Position numbers and translations under genes: made by a program. 64,000 nt of DNA from Candidatus Poribacteria bacterium (GTDB lineage: Bacteria > Poribacteria > WGA-4E > WGA-3G). Under the pieces are notes generated by a model that did no database searches, was not told the origin of the DNA, and worked only from the letters and a program-made list of their open reading frames with translations. Numbering within the stretch: the stretch's first letter is position 1; the number at the start of each line of letters is the position of its first letter. Below, piece after piece: positions 43,124-53,022 of the stretch. The stretch spans positions 1 through 64,000 of the forward strand of contig JAPPII010000067.1 in assembly GCA_028820845.1 (NCBI GenBank). Direction: 5' to 3'.

Positions 43124-43197
43124 TAGGCGGGACAGGACTTGAACCTGTGGCCTACAGCTTGTAAGGCTGTCGCTCTAGCCACCTGAGCTACCCGCCC
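43124..43197 (-). tRNA. tRNA-Val (TAC)
   Basis: The minus strand begins GGGCGGGTAGCTCAG. The anticodon stem-loop is ACAGC-CTTACAA-GCTGT with anticodon TAC, followed by GGTTCAAGTCC in the T-arm. The first acceptor pair is a G-U wobble. The CCA end is not encoded. Confidence 0.93.
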
Positions 43198-43264
43198 AAA
43201 TTTTTCAATCTCGTCATCTTTCAATCTCGTCATCAAGAGGCTTTTCATCTCAAGGACGTTATTA

Positions 43265-43293
43265 AGTATACCACATCGTTTGACGTTTGTCAA
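43265..43293 (-). promoter_or_regulatory. tRNA operon promoter
   Basis: On the minus strand TTGACA (43288-43293), a 17-base spacer and TATACT (43265-43270) form a strong promoter for tRNA-Val and tRNA-Asp, possibly reading into serS. Confidence 0.75.
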
Positions 43294-43367
43294 GAAAAAA
43301 TGGGATTTTTTTGAAAAAAAATGAAAACAGCTGATTTCTTCAAGTCTCACCTGCAAGTTCGCCTTAA

Positions 43368-44072
43368 TTATTCTCGGGGTTTATCGTTTCCGCGATATGG
43401 TCGCGTGCCGCGAACAAGCACCCTTCTGGGGTTGTCTTCCCATACGAGTTCATCGGCACTATGGTAACCGAGCGTCATACTCATCCGCGTGCCATCAGTG
43501 TGATTAACACCCGCAGAATGAACTATCATACTATCAATAGCGAGCAAACCGCCCGCTGGCATTGGCAACGGAATGGCTTGTGATGCGGCAATCTCCTGAA
43601 CTGTGTCATCCTTAAGCGTTGCGAACGCAGGTAGATGGTGAGACCCTGGTACAACACGCGTACAACCATTCTCCAAATTCGTGTCTTCCAAATAGACGAG
43701 AACCGTGGCGATTGTGCGAGACCAGTGGCGGACATCACGATGCAACGCAAGCGAATGACTTGAACCTGCGTCCCTGAGATAAATGTGATTGTGGCGGTTC
43801 AATACATATTCTATATCCGAACCCAATAGCGATTCCAATGGATTGAGGATCTCATCACAGGTGATTGTCTCACGAAAGATACCACCGCGTTCCCAAATTG
43901 CGGAAATTCGGATGATTCTACCGTCTTGCCTCGCTACAGGTTCTACAACATCCGTCATGTCCTTTAACGCCGCTGCTTTTAGTGCCTCTACCCGATCCAT
44001 AGGCAGCTGCGTTGGGAATTTGATGAAGCCGTTGTGACGAAACAGCTGAATTTCTTGAGGCGTGAGTTTCAT
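43368..44072 (-). CDS. Phytanoyl-CoA dioxygenase (PhyH) family protein
   Basis: Fe(II)/2-oxoglutarate-dependent hydroxylase of 234 residues. The facial triad is likely His and Asp in LALHRDVRHW (about 106-115) and the distal His in MIVHSAG (about 183-189). The start at 44072 follows AAGGGAAGGAAACTC. Substrate cannot be told. Families like this are expanded in Poribacteria-type genomes. Confidence 0.87.
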   Translation of the reverse strand: MKLTPQEIQLFRHNGFIKFPTQLPMDRVEALKAAALKDMTDVVEPVARQDGRIIRISAIWERGGIFRETITCDEILNPLESLLGSDIEYVLNRHNHIYLRDAGSSHSLALHRDVRHWSRTIATVLVYLEDTNLENGCTRVVPGSHHLPAFATLKDDTVQEIAASQAIPLPMPAGGLLAIDSMIVHSAGVNHTDGTRMSMTLGYHSADELVWEDNPRRVLVRGTRPYRGNDKPRE

Positions 44073-44284
44073 GAGTTTCCTTCCCTTGTACTCGGAACAA
44101 ACATAGAAAATCAATTTAGCACGAATTGCAATGGAGGTCAACAGAGAATCACAGCATTAGGTTCTACAAAGCAGAGATGAATCGGATCGCGATGGTACAA
44201 TTTAGTAACGAAAACTGAAAAAATTCCGTTTTATTTTAAGGCACATAAAATAGCGAAAAAAATATAATGAGAGAGGAAAAAAAC

Positions 44285-45787
44285 GTGAAAATATATAGTT
44301 TGTGTCTGCCAATAGTCTTTCTGGCAGTATTGGCAGGATGTACAAGTATGTCAGGTTATAAAGAGGTTTCATTGCACCATCACGCGTATGCAAGCGGTGA
44401 AAAAGAGGCTACCACTGCAGAGTGGCGCGCCTTGGTTCCTGAGTTTCAAAAAGTTATTGATACAGATCCCCAAGGACCCTTCGCCGATGATTCACAATAT
44501 GCGATTGCTTCCAGTTGGATGTGGAGCATTAAGAACGGCGACCCCGAAGCACCCCAACACGCAATCAAGGCACTTCAAGAACTGGTTCATACCTACCCCA
44601 ATTCGCCGTACGTACCATACACTCACTATTGGTTAGGACGTTGCTACGACCATATTAACCAAGATCATCAAGCTATCACACAATACCAGATGATAGAAAA
44701 CCGCTACGCTGACTCTGGGTTGTTGGATCACGCACAATTAGAATTGGCGCGCTTATACGCGAGGCAAGGTTCCCTCACACGCGCCGAGACGTTCTATAGC
44801 AATCTCATCAGCACTTCAACAAATAAGGAAATTGTTACCGCCGTTTCCGTGGAATTACAGGCATTCAAACCGAAACGAAAACAAGTAGTATCGTCTCCTG
44901 AAAATATTGTACAAACACAGACAGACACACCGAAACAGACTTTTGCAGAGCAGCCAAACAAACCGAAACAGACACCTACACAATCGAAACCGAAACCAAA
45001 ACTTTCAGCGTCAACATCGGCTAAAAAAGGGTTAGACCCGGAATCACTGACGCGTGAGTTTGGATTGATGGCAAAAACGATTGTTATTGATCCCGGTCAC
45101 GGTGGCAAAGACCCGGGAGCATTAGGGGATGGCGTGATCCAAGAAAAAGGGGTTGTTCTCAGTATTTCAAAAAAACTCAAAGAGATCTTAACTGCAAAAG
45201 GTTATACTGTATTAATGACACGAGAGACCAGCCGTCTTATTCCACTCAAGGAACGCACCCAATTCGCAACGCGACATAAGGCGGACCTCTTTCTGAGCAT
45301 CCATGCCAACGCCAGCGGAAGCCCGCAAGCGAACGGTATCGAAACCTATTATCTGGATGTCCGCAGTACAGACAAAGCTTCAGAACAGATTGCAGCGCGG
45401 GAAAATATAAATTCCGGCTATAGCATCCAAGAACTCGAATCCCTACTAAAGGGAATCATCCAAGAAAGCAAGAGTGAGGACAGCAGACGTTTGGCAGAAC
45501 ATGTACAACGAAAATTGGTACAAACGACCGGGGCAGCAGATCGAGGCGTTAAGCATGCCCGCTTTGTAGTTCTGATTGGAACAAGGGTGCCTGCTGTCCT
45601 AATTGAGACAGGTTTTCTTTCAAATTCAACAGAACGCCAGAAACTCGCAACATCGGCGTATCAATCCAAAATAGCCACTGCGGTTGCCGAAGGCGTTGAC
45701 GAATTTTTGGGCAAGACCGGGGAATCCCCTTTTGTCCAGAGGCAAAGCCCAAAATTTTCGGCTAAAAGTATTGCGAGAAAGAGATGA
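44285..45787 (+). CDS. N-acetylmuramoyl-L-alanine amidase lipoprotein with TPR-like region
   Basis: A 500-residue cell-wall hydrolase. A lipoprotein signal ends in LAGC (Cys19). Residues about 40-190 form TPR/YfiO-like helices, a proline- and lysine-rich linker follows, and the Amidase_3 domain (about 265-490) carries DPGHGGKDPGA, EKGVVL and SIHANA as zinc ligands plus LIETGFLSN with the catalytic Glu. The GTG start at 44285 has GAGAGGA upstream; an ATG at 44267 falls in a TATAAT-like box and is less likely. It overlaps the next gene by four bases. Confidence 0.9.
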   Translation: MKIYSLCLPIVFLAVLAGCTSMSGYKEVSLHHHAYASGEKEATTAEWRALVPEFQKVIDTDPQGPFADDSQYAIASSWMWSIKNGDPEAPQHAIKALQELVHTYPNSPYVPYTHYWLGRCYDHINQDHQAITQYQMIENRYADSGLLDHAQLELARLYARQGSLTRAETFYSNLISTSTNKEIVTAVSVELQAFKPKRKQVVSSPENIVQTQTDTPKQTFAEQPNKPKQTPTQSKPKPKLSASTSAKKGLDPESLTREFGLMAKTIVIDPGHGGKDPGALGDGVIQEKGVVLSISKKLKEILTAKGYTVLMTRETSRLIPLKERTQFATRHKADLFLSIHANASGSPQANGIETYYLDVRSTDKASEQIAARENINSGYSIQELESLLKGIIQESKSEDSRRLAEHVQRKLVQTTGAADRGVKHARFVVLIGTRVPAVLIETGFLSNSTERQKLATSAYQSKIATAVAEGVDEFLGKTGESPFVQRQSPKFSAKSIARKR

Positions 45788-47853
45788 CCTTTTTGACTCG
45801 ATTTGCCAGCAAAAATTTATCATACACAGCAGACAACATTTCGCACACCCATCTTCCAGTAAACGCCAGAGGTCAAGGGATTATCCGGCAGATCCTCCTC
45901 GTATGCGCGACGCTTTGGATCGTCAATGGACACAATTTTGTGTCCGCACAGCAGGCGAAGATTGCAATCGTTTTGCCATCCGTTACATCCCAAACATCAG
46001 AAGGCGATGTTCAATACGCCCGTTCTGTTAGCAAGCGATTCAACCGAATACTCAACAGTATCGGGTTCACCGCGGACACGCTCGAAGAAGCGTCGCTTTC
46101 TAAAGCGGCACTGCAATTTCGGCGGTTAATTATTCTCCCCTTAAATTCCACAGTAACCCCTCAAACAACAAGACTCTTGCAAGATTTTGTTGCAAAGGGA
46201 GGTAAACTTTTTGTAACCTATAACCTCCCAAATACAGTGGCACCTCTGCTGGGTTTACAGCAAACGGATTGGTTAAAAGACGATCCACCCGGACGATTCT
46301 CCACTATTCAGCTGCGGGCGCCTGAAGTACCCGATATACCCACCGCTGTCAGACAAGCCTCATGGAACATTACAGTGGCGGAGCCCACAACATCTCAGAC
46401 AAAAATCATCGGTTATTGGCACGATGCAACGGGGAAATCGACCGGTTTACCTGCGCTTTTTATGAACGAGGCAGGCGTTTTTTTCAGTCACATTTTTCTC
46501 CCTGATGACATTCAAACGAAGACCCGATTACTTGCGGCACTCTTAGGACACCTCGTGCCAGAATTTTGGCAAGTGCTTGCTGAACAGGCAATAGCGGCGA
46601 TGCCTGCTATCGGACACACAAAGACTTTTGAGAAACTGGAGCAGTTTGTGCAACGAGGCGGTGTGCAGGAAGCGATACAGGCTTTAAAAACAGGAAGTGA
46701 TCTGATGCAGCAGACGCGCGCTGCATACCAAGCCAAGAACTACAAAGCAGCGATAACCACAGCCCGCGCAAGCCGTGAAATACTTTCAAAAGCCTATTTC
46801 TTATCACACACCAGCATCGAAACAGAGGGACGCGCCGTATGGAATCACTCCGGACTCGGTGCGTATCCGGGAGATTGGCACCGGTCTGCCAAAGAATTAG
46901 CGGCGGCGGGGATTAACATGATTCTTCCGAATATGGCGTGGGCGGGTGTAGCACATTATCCGAGTCAGGTCTTACCTCAAAGCAAAACCTTTTCGCAATA
47001 CGGGGATCAACTCGCACAATGTGTGACAGCGGCACGTGAATACGGCTTGGGGGTCCATGTATGGAAAATCACATGGAACTTGGAAGGCGCGCCGAAAGAA
47101 TTTGTTGAAAAACTGCGGGAGGCAGGACGGACACAAGTCTCTGCAACTGGCAAACCCCTTAACTGGCTTTGCCCATCGCATCCAGAAAATGTTCAATTGG
47201 AGTTGGAGAGTGTCCTGGAAATTATAACAAATTACGATGTAGACGGTATCCATTTGGATTATATCCGTTATCCGGGAAGCCATGCCTGCTACTGCGACGC
47301 ATGCCGTGAAAGATTTGTGCGTGCAACACGACAGGAAATTGAGAAATGGCCCGCGGAAGTCCTACCAAGGACAGGGGAACACGGCGATCGTTACATTGCG
47401 TGGCGGACGCAACAGATAACACGTCTGGTGCGTTTATTGCACAAACGGGCACGTGAAGTGGATCCTGAGATCAAAATTTCCGCAGCAGTTTTCGGAAGTT
47501 ATCCAGCATGCGTTACCTCCATAGGACAGGATTGGATTGCATGGGCAAAGGCTGGCTATATCGACTTTGTGTGCCCGATGAACTATACAGAAAATACGGA
47601 CTATTTTACGGAATTGTTAAACAACCAACTTGCTTTACTGCCCAAAGGGTTCGCTATCTATCCGGGTATAGGTGCGACGGCTTCTAACTCTCTTCTGAAA
47701 CCAGATGCTGTTGTTGAGCAGATCTATCTGTCCCGTTCCTTAGGGGGTTCAGGGTGGGTGATTTTTGACTACTCTCTTGATATTTCTGAGGCTGTGTTAC
47801 CGGCATTGGCGATGGGTATCACGAAACGCAAGGCAAAACCGTCTGAAAAATAA
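45784..47853 (+). CDS. GHL10/DUF187-type family 10 glycoside hydrolase-like protein
   Basis: A 689-residue exported protein; a hydrophobic segment (about 35-56) near the N-terminus serves as signal or anchor. The middle has a region like a glutamine-amidotransferase fold (about 58-250) and a helical bundle (about 260-335). The C-terminal barrel (about 350-680) contains YDVDGIHLDYIRYPG and DFVCPMNYTENTDYF, characteristic of GHL10 enzymes acting on cell-wall glycans. The overlap ATGA with the amidase gene indicates coupled translation, fitting a joint role at the murein. Confidence 0.85.
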   Translation: MTFLTRFASKNLSYTADNISHTHLPVNARGQGIIRQILLVCATLWIVNGHNFVSAQQAKIAIVLPSVTSQTSEGDVQYARSVSKRFNRILNSIGFTADTLEEASLSKAALQFRRLIILPLNSTVTPQTTRLLQDFVAKGGKLFVTYNLPNTVAPLLGLQQTDWLKDDPPGRFSTIQLRAPEVPDIPTAVRQASWNITVAEPTTSQTKIIGYWHDATGKSTGLPALFMNEAGVFFSHIFLPDDIQTKTRLLAALLGHLVPEFWQVLAEQAIAAMPAIGHTKTFEKLEQFVQRGGVQEAIQALKTGSDLMQQTRAAYQAKNYKAAITTARASREILSKAYFLSHTSIETEGRAVWNHSGLGAYPGDWHRSAKELAAAGINMILPNMAWAGVAHYPSQVLPQSKTFSQYGDQLAQCVTAAREYGLGVHVWKITWNLEGAPKEFVEKLREAGRTQVSATGKPLNWLCPSHPENVQLELESVLEIITNYDVDGIHLDYIRYPGSHACYCDACRERFVRATRQEIEKWPAEVLPRTGEHGDRYIAWRTQQITRLVRLLHKRAREVDPEIKISAAVFGSYPACVTSIGQDWIAWAKAGYIDFVCPMNYTENTDYFTELLNNQLALLPKGFAIYPGIGATASNSLLKPDAVVEQIYLSRSLGGSGWVIFDYSLDISEAVLPALAMGITKRKAKPSEK

Positions 47854-47863
47854 AGGCAGCTAC

Positions 47864-47877
47864 TTTTGTAAGTCCTA
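47864..47877. repeat. MITE-like terminal end
   Basis: TTTTGTAAGTCC followed by TA lies ten bases after the stop of the GHL10-like gene and matches the right ends of the elements at 41, 17277 and 31178. No matching left end is visible nearby. The rest of 47878-48068 shows nothing recognisable. Confidence 0.4.
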
Positions 47878-48068
47878 ACCCAATTAAATCATGATAGCGT
47901 CTATTTTTTATCCTCCTAATCCACCTCAGATTCTACTTGCATATCCTTCATAAATCGTGTAAACTAAATTGAATACACGCTTTCCATAATCATACTTTCT
48001 AAGCACACACGTAGGTCAGGTGAAACAACAAAGGCACATTTATAAAGTTACAGGAGATTTACTGATTG

Positions 48069-49526
48069 ATGGCGCAAAAACCGAATATTCTATTTTTAAT
48101 GAGTGATGAACACAGTCCACACGCGATAGGATGTGAAGGGAATACAATTGTCCAAACCCCGAATCTGGACCAACTTGCAGCATCCGGCACCTATTTTGAG
48201 AGTGCTTATTGCCAAGTCCCCCTTTGTACACCCTCTCGGATGTGCATGCTGACTGGCAAACACGCCCACCGCTGTTCGGCATGGAATAACGGGTCAATTC
48301 TTTTCCCCGAACACCTCACGATGCCAGCACATTTCGCAGAACACGGCTACGCGACCGCACTTGTTGGTAAGATGCACTTCGGCGGAAAAGAACAACTCAA
48401 CGGCTTCCAATCCCGACCTTATGGCGACCTGCGCGGCCATGCTGGACATCAGACAGACCCCCTGATATCATCTGGTACACGACAACGGACGCGATTGGCA
48501 GGTATCACGGAGATTCCCACCAGCCTCCTGCAAGAACGGGTTATTAACACAGAGACGCTTGAATATTTAAGATCGCAACCGTCGGAACAGCCGTGGTTCT
48601 TGCTCGCGAGTTATAGCCGTCCCCATTTCCCATTGACAGCCCCGAAACGCCTTTTCGATAAGTATTTTCCCGACAATGTAGATATGCCCAATATCCCGCC
48701 GGGACATTTAGAGCAGACACACCGCTATGCAAAAGGCTTACGAGATAACTTCAACACAGAGGACATTCCACTGGAAGAAGCCCGGAAAGCGCGAGCGGCT
48801 TACTACGCCTGTTGTGAGTTCTTAGATGAAACCGTCGGGGATTTACTCGCGCTCTTAGAACGTGACGGCTTCTTGGATAATACAATTATCGTCTACACAA
48901 CCGACCACGGCGAGATGGCAGGAGAACACGGACAGTGGTGGAAATCAAGCTACTATGAAGCGGCGGCACGCGTGCCGTTAATTGTGTCAGATAGAAGTTC
49001 AACACAATCGCACGAAGCGAGAGTGACAGCACCTGTCGAATTAAACGACCTTTTCCCGACCCTGTGTGCAAGGGCTGGGATCCCAATCCCTGAGGGCTTA
49101 GACGGCGACGATCTGACGAACCTTATGTCCGGGAACAGTGAAGGTTGGCGCGACACTGCTATTACCGAGTACTGGTCAAATCAGACGACGGGTCCGATGC
49201 GCATGCTCCGAACGCCCCGCTATAAGTATGTTGCCTTCCCTGAAGATGAATCCATTCTTTTCGATTTAGAGTCAGATCCGGACGAATTCGAGAACCTCGC
49301 CGGTCAGGCAGCACATAGGGAGTTAGCGGCATCCCTGCACGAGCAGCTCATGGCAGACTTCTCATGGGAAGCCGTCGCTGCGCAGAAAGCAGCGGATCAG
49401 GTGCGAAGCCGAGAATTTAAGGAACCGTGGGGTAGAGGGACACCGAATCAATACACACTCCCTGATGGTCGCGTCGTGGATGCCGAAATCTGTCTCTACA
49501 GTCCTTCAGTAAGAGAAGAAGGCTGA
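48069..49526 (+). CDS. Sulfatase (choline-sulfatase-like)
   Basis: Type I sulfatase of 485 residues. The sulfatase signature CTPSR begins at Cys53, the residue converted to formylglycine. Metal-binding segments are NILFLMSDEH at the N-terminus and TTDHGEMAGEHGQWWKSSYY near residue 280; the SDEH and WWK style is like choline sulfatase and related enzymes. No signal peptide is seen, so it may be cytoplasmic. The start at 48069 follows CAGGAG. Substrate not known. Confidence 0.9.
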   Translation: MAQKPNILFLMSDEHSPHAIGCEGNTIVQTPNLDQLAASGTYFESAYCQVPLCTPSRMCMLTGKHAHRCSAWNNGSILFPEHLTMPAHFAEHGYATALVGKMHFGGKEQLNGFQSRPYGDLRGHAGHQTDPLISSGTRQRTRLAGITEIPTSLLQERVINTETLEYLRSQPSEQPWFLLASYSRPHFPLTAPKRLFDKYFPDNVDMPNIPPGHLEQTHRYAKGLRDNFNTEDIPLEEARKARAAYYACCEFLDETVGDLLALLERDGFLDNTIIVYTTDHGEMAGEHGQWWKSSYYEAAARVPLIVSDRSSTQSHEARVTAPVELNDLFPTLCARAGIPIPEGLDGDDLTNLMSGNSEGWRDTAITEYWSNQTTGPMRMLRTPRYKYVAFPEDESILFDLESDPDEFENLAGQAAHRELAASLHEQLMADFSWEAVAAQKAADQVRSREFKEPWGRGTPNQYTLPDGRVVDAEICLYSPSVREEG

Positions 49527-49545
49527 CGCACGTAGGAGCAAGGCT

Positions 49546-51570
49546 TTGGAGCAACAATCATCGGAGCGGAGGGTAGATGGTGGGCGAGGAAACCTCGCCC
49601 CTACGAGCTTTGACAACACGTCACGCCAAAAAATTCGATTTCCTGCTATCCTCGTAGGTCTGTTGTTAGTAGCGGCGATGTGTGCAGTCACGCCTTACAA
49701 CAATTATTACCTACAAAACTCCAAGATTGCGGGGAATCACCTCCCTGTCGGTTCAATCTTCGGGATCCTCCTTCTGGTATTTCTCGTCAATGTGCCGTTG
49801 CGCAAACTGATGCGGCGCGGACGTTTTGCTTTTTCCGCGCTTGAACTGACCGTCATCTGGATCATGCTGATTGCTGCAGTGGGCATCCCGTCAATGGGAT
49901 TGTTGCAGTTTCTGCTGCCATCACTGGTTGCGGTCCGGTACTTCGCCACAACGGAAAATGACTGGTCAGAAACGCTCCATCCGCATATCCCAGAATGGCT
50001 TGTTGTTACGGAACCGCAGGCTGTAACGGACTTTTATGAGGGCATCGGTCCCGCAGAAAGTGTTCCGTGGATGGTCTGGCTGGAACCGCTCCTCATCTGG
50101 GGGCTTTTCGTTCTTATTTTTTATTTCACAACGCTCTGCCTTTCAACGATTCTCCGAAAGCAGTGGGTAGAACGTGAAAGATTCTCGTTCCCCTTAATTC
50201 AGATTCCGATACAACTCGCCGCGGAACCTGAGCGTGGCAGTCTTCTTAATTCTTTTTTCAAAAGCAGACTGCTTTGGGCAGGGATGGCACTTCCTGTCGT
50301 GTTGCACCTCATCAACGGATTACACGCCCACTTTCCGAAAGTGCCAGAGATTCCCCTCATCTACAATATTTACACAGTTTTTACGGAGAAACCGTGGCAT
50401 ACGCTCGGATGGTGGCCCGCGATGCGGTTTGTCATCTATTTTTCGGTTATCGGGATTGCCTCTTTACTAACGCTTGAGGTGTCGTTCAGCCTCTGGTTTT
50501 TCTATCTCTTCTTCAAACTCCAATATATCATCATGAATGCGATCGGTCTGAGCATCGGTCCATGGATTAGTTGCAGCCGTCAAGTAATGGGTGGGTATCT
50601 CGTCTTTGTGCCTGCGGTTTTTTGGATGGGACGTGAACATATTGGGACAATTTTCAGAAAGACGTTTGGCATGGAACGGGCAGGACCGGGCGGACGACAT
50701 ATAGACGACTCAAACGAACCGGTTTCATACCGCGTCGCGCTGCTCGGATTTTTCTTGGGATTTATCACGCTCGTTATATTTTTAGTTGTCGCTGGCATAA
50801 CAACATGGGTCGCCTTGGTTACACTGCTTTCTATCTTTATCACATCTGTTGTGCTAACGTGGATGGTCGTCAACGGTGGGTTACTGCTTGTGCAGGCACC
50901 GTTTTTTCCCTCAGAGTACATTGATATTACCTTAGGTTCTAATGCATTAGGACATAAGAGTTTGGCGATATTGAGTTTCCAACGGACGTTCTTAAGAGAT
51001 TGGGGCGAATTCATGATGCCGAACTTCCTCCACAGTTTTAAGGCGGCGGACGAGGTGCGATTGGCTCGGCGGCGGCTCATCCCTATCTTAGGCATCGCAA
51101 TTGTTGTCGCAGCCCTCGTCTCTGTTTACGCATCGCTAACGTTGATTTACGATAAAGGCGCGCTATTCCTACAGAGCTGGACTTTTGTGGTAGCACCTCG
51201 CAACTATTTTCAACGGATGAGCAGCCTTATCCAATTCCCGATTGAAACGAAGTGGGACGAGGTATACAGCATGATTGCAGGCGCGGGATTTACAGGCTTC
51301 ATGCTCTGGATGCGGCAGAACTTCGTCTGGTGGTCGTTGCACCCGATCGGCTATCTACTGGGAGCAACATACCCACCGTTTCATCTCTGGTCGTCAATTC
51401 TGGTTGGCTGGTTCATCAAATACATGGCACTCAAGTTTGGCGGTGCCTCAACCTATCGGAAGATTCGTCCTGTCGCTTTCGGTTTAATCTTTGGGGAATA
51501 CGTGATGGTAGGTCTATGGATGATCGTTGGGTTTTTCACGGGGATCGGCTATTTTGCGTTGCCGTCGTGA
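49546..51570 (+). CDS. DUF6785/DUF6784-type polytopic membrane protein
   Basis: A 674-residue protein with about 14 membrane helices. It has a paired structure with LRKQWVERERFSFPLIQIPI near residue 205 and LMVG-type helices to the end. A related but broken gene lies at 36321-38034. I know the family from Planctomycetes and Poribacteria-like genomes without a proven function; a transport role is inference. The TTG start has AGGAG nine bases upstream. Codons 12-20 are formed by an intergenic palindrome. Confidence 0.75.
   Translation: MEQQSSERRVDGGRGNLAPTSFDNTSRQKIRFPAILVGLLLVAAMCAVTPYNNYYLQNSKIAGNHLPVGSIFGILLLVFLVNVPLRKLMRRGRFAFSALELTVIWIMLIAAVGIPSMGLLQFLLPSLVAVRYFATTENDWSETLHPHIPEWLVVTEPQAVTDFYEGIGPAESVPWMVWLEPLLIWGLFVLIFYFTTLCLSTILRKQWVERERFSFPLIQIPIQLAAEPERGSLLNSFFKSRLLWAGMALPVVLHLINGLHAHFPKVPEIPLIYNIYTVFTEKPWHTLGWWPAMRFVIYFSVIGIASLLTLEVSFSLWFFYLFFKLQYIIMNAIGLSIGPWISCSRQVMGGYLVFVPAVFWMGREHIGTIFRKTFGMERAGPGGRHIDDSNEPVSYRVALLGFFLGFITLVIFLVVAGITTWVALVTLLSIFITSVVLTWMVVNGGLLLVQAPFFPSEYIDITLGSNALGHKSLAILSFQRTFLRDWGEFMMPNFLHSFKAADEVRLARRRLIPILGIAIVVAALVSVYASLTLIYDKGALFLQSWTFVVAPRNYFQRMSSLIQFPIETKWDEVYSMIAGAGFTGFMLWMRQNFVWWSLHPIGYLLGATYPPFHLWSSILVGWFIKYMALKFGGASTYRKIRPVAFGLIFGEYVMVGLWMIVGFFTGIGYFALPS
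49582..49606. repeat. CTAC-type palindrome inside a coding region
   Basis: GGGCGAGG-AAA-CCTCGCCC followed by CTACGAG is a palindrome of the class found between genes at 63356-63377. Here it lies within the first codons of the DUF6785-type gene and encodes GRGNLAPTS. Confidence 0.6.
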
Positions 51571-51618
51571 TCTGTTATTGGGTTATGGGTTGTGGGTTAT
51601 GGGTTAAGGAGGAACATT

Positions 51619-52824
51619 ATGCAATCTAAGGAATACCATCTGGCATCTGAGTGGAAAACGCGTGCGAAAACTCGACACACTGTTGCTGGAATTCGCACGT
51701 GGCACGTCAATTTGAACCCTCGCGCGATGCCGAGTTTGGGGTTTGCGAAAGGCGGTGAGTGGCAGAAACCAGCTGCTCAAACAGGGCACGTTGACTGGCG
51801 GGGTCCATTCGCAGCGCAAGCCGGAGCGTTAATTGTCGAGATAACGACGGATAAAGGCTTAAAGGGATACGGACTCGGCGGCGGTGGACTCGCGGGTGCA
51901 CTGATTATTGAGAGACATCTCCAGCATTTTGTTCACGGACGCGATCCTCTTGATGTCGAAGAGATTTGGGACCGTCTCTATCACATCACCTCAATTTACG
52001 GAAGGCGTGGCGTGGTTATTTATGCCTTAAGCGGCGTAGAACTTGCACTCGTTGACCTATGCGGGAAGATTGTAGGCGCGCCTGTCTATAGCCTCATCAC
52101 AGATTCTCCGCGCCTTAAGATTCCTGCTTATGCGACAGGCGGGGATGTCAGCTATTACGCCGAAAACGGGTTCCCTGCTTGTAAGCTGCCGCTCCGAAAT
52201 GGTCTTGCGGAAGGTAAAGACGGGTTCGCGGAAAACGTGGAGATGATACACACCGCACGGGATGCCATCGGCGCGGATGTAGAATTGATGACGGACATCT
52301 ATCTCCGTTGGGATGTGGATTATACGCTCCGTTTTGCTGAAGCGGCTTCTGACGTGGACATCAAATGGATCGAGGAAGCGATACCGCTGGATGACTACGC
52401 AGGTATGGCGCAATTAGTTCGCGATATCCAGCCGACATGGATCGTCTCTGGGGAGCATGAATTTACGCGATACGGGTTCCGTGAACTGTTGCGTTGGAAG
52501 GCGGCGGATATGATTCAGCCAGACATCAGTTGGGCGGGCGGTTTTATGGAATGTCTGTGTATCGCTCGAGAAGCCGCTGCGCAGGAGATTCCGACGTGGC
52601 TCCACCAAGCCGGGACACCTTGGGGGTTACATCTCACTGCGTGCCTTCCGATGCCGTGTATGGCGGAGACTTTCGGTCCTTCTCGCGACGGTGTTGAAAA
52701 TGAGTTGTATCGTCTTTTGCGACCTGCTCCCGAAGATGGACTTTTCAGCCTAAACGATGCACCGGGTTTCGGTGTGGATTTGGACGAAGCGTTGTTGGAG
52801 GCGTATACAGTCGATAGGTTGTAG
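51619..52824 (+). CDS. Enolase-superfamily dehydratase (rhamnonate-dehydratase-like)
   Basis: Mandelate racemase/muconate-lactonizing group, 401 residues. After the N-terminal capping domain the barrel shows CKLPLRNG near residue 185, metal ligands in LMTDIYLRWD, IEEAIP and SGEHEF, and a possible base in WLHQAGTPWG. The pattern is closest by eye to L-rhamnonate dehydratases. The start at 51619 has AAGGAGG just upstream. It follows the DUF6785-type gene, perhaps as a sugar-acid module. Confidence 0.83.
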   Translation: MQSKEYHLASEWKTRAKTRHTVAGIRTWHVNLNPRAMPSLGFAKGGEWQKPAAQTGHVDWRGPFAAQAGALIVEITTDKGLKGYGLGGGGLAGALIIERHLQHFVHGRDPLDVEEIWDRLYHITSIYGRRGVVIYALSGVELALVDLCGKIVGAPVYSLITDSPRLKIPAYATGGDVSYYAENGFPACKLPLRNGLAEGKDGFAENVEMIHTARDAIGADVELMTDIYLRWDVDYTLRFAEAASDVDIKWIEEAIPLDDYAGMAQLVRDIQPTWIVSGEHEFTRYGFRELLRWKAADMIQPDISWAGGFMECLCIAREAAAQEIPTWLHQAGTPWGLHLTACLPMPCMAETFGPSRDGVENELYRLLRPAPEDGLFSLNDAPGFGVDLDEALLEAYTVDRL

Positions 52825-53022
52825 GATAGTTGTTGGTTATAAGTTATAAGTTATAAGTTGCGTGAATCGCGGATTACACGGATTTTGGACTCATTTTGTC
52901 GTCAGAATAAGGATTGGCAGGATTAGGAATGCGACGCGCAAACTCACAGAAATCAATCCCGGATTTCGTCTGGTGATAGGCTCAATTCATTCTTTTGGAA
53001 AAGTATTCAATTAAAAATGATA

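Noticed and set aside
42981-43197. tRNA genes as an integration site for an island
   Set aside because: No integrase gene and no duplicated tRNA 3' end could be found nearby.
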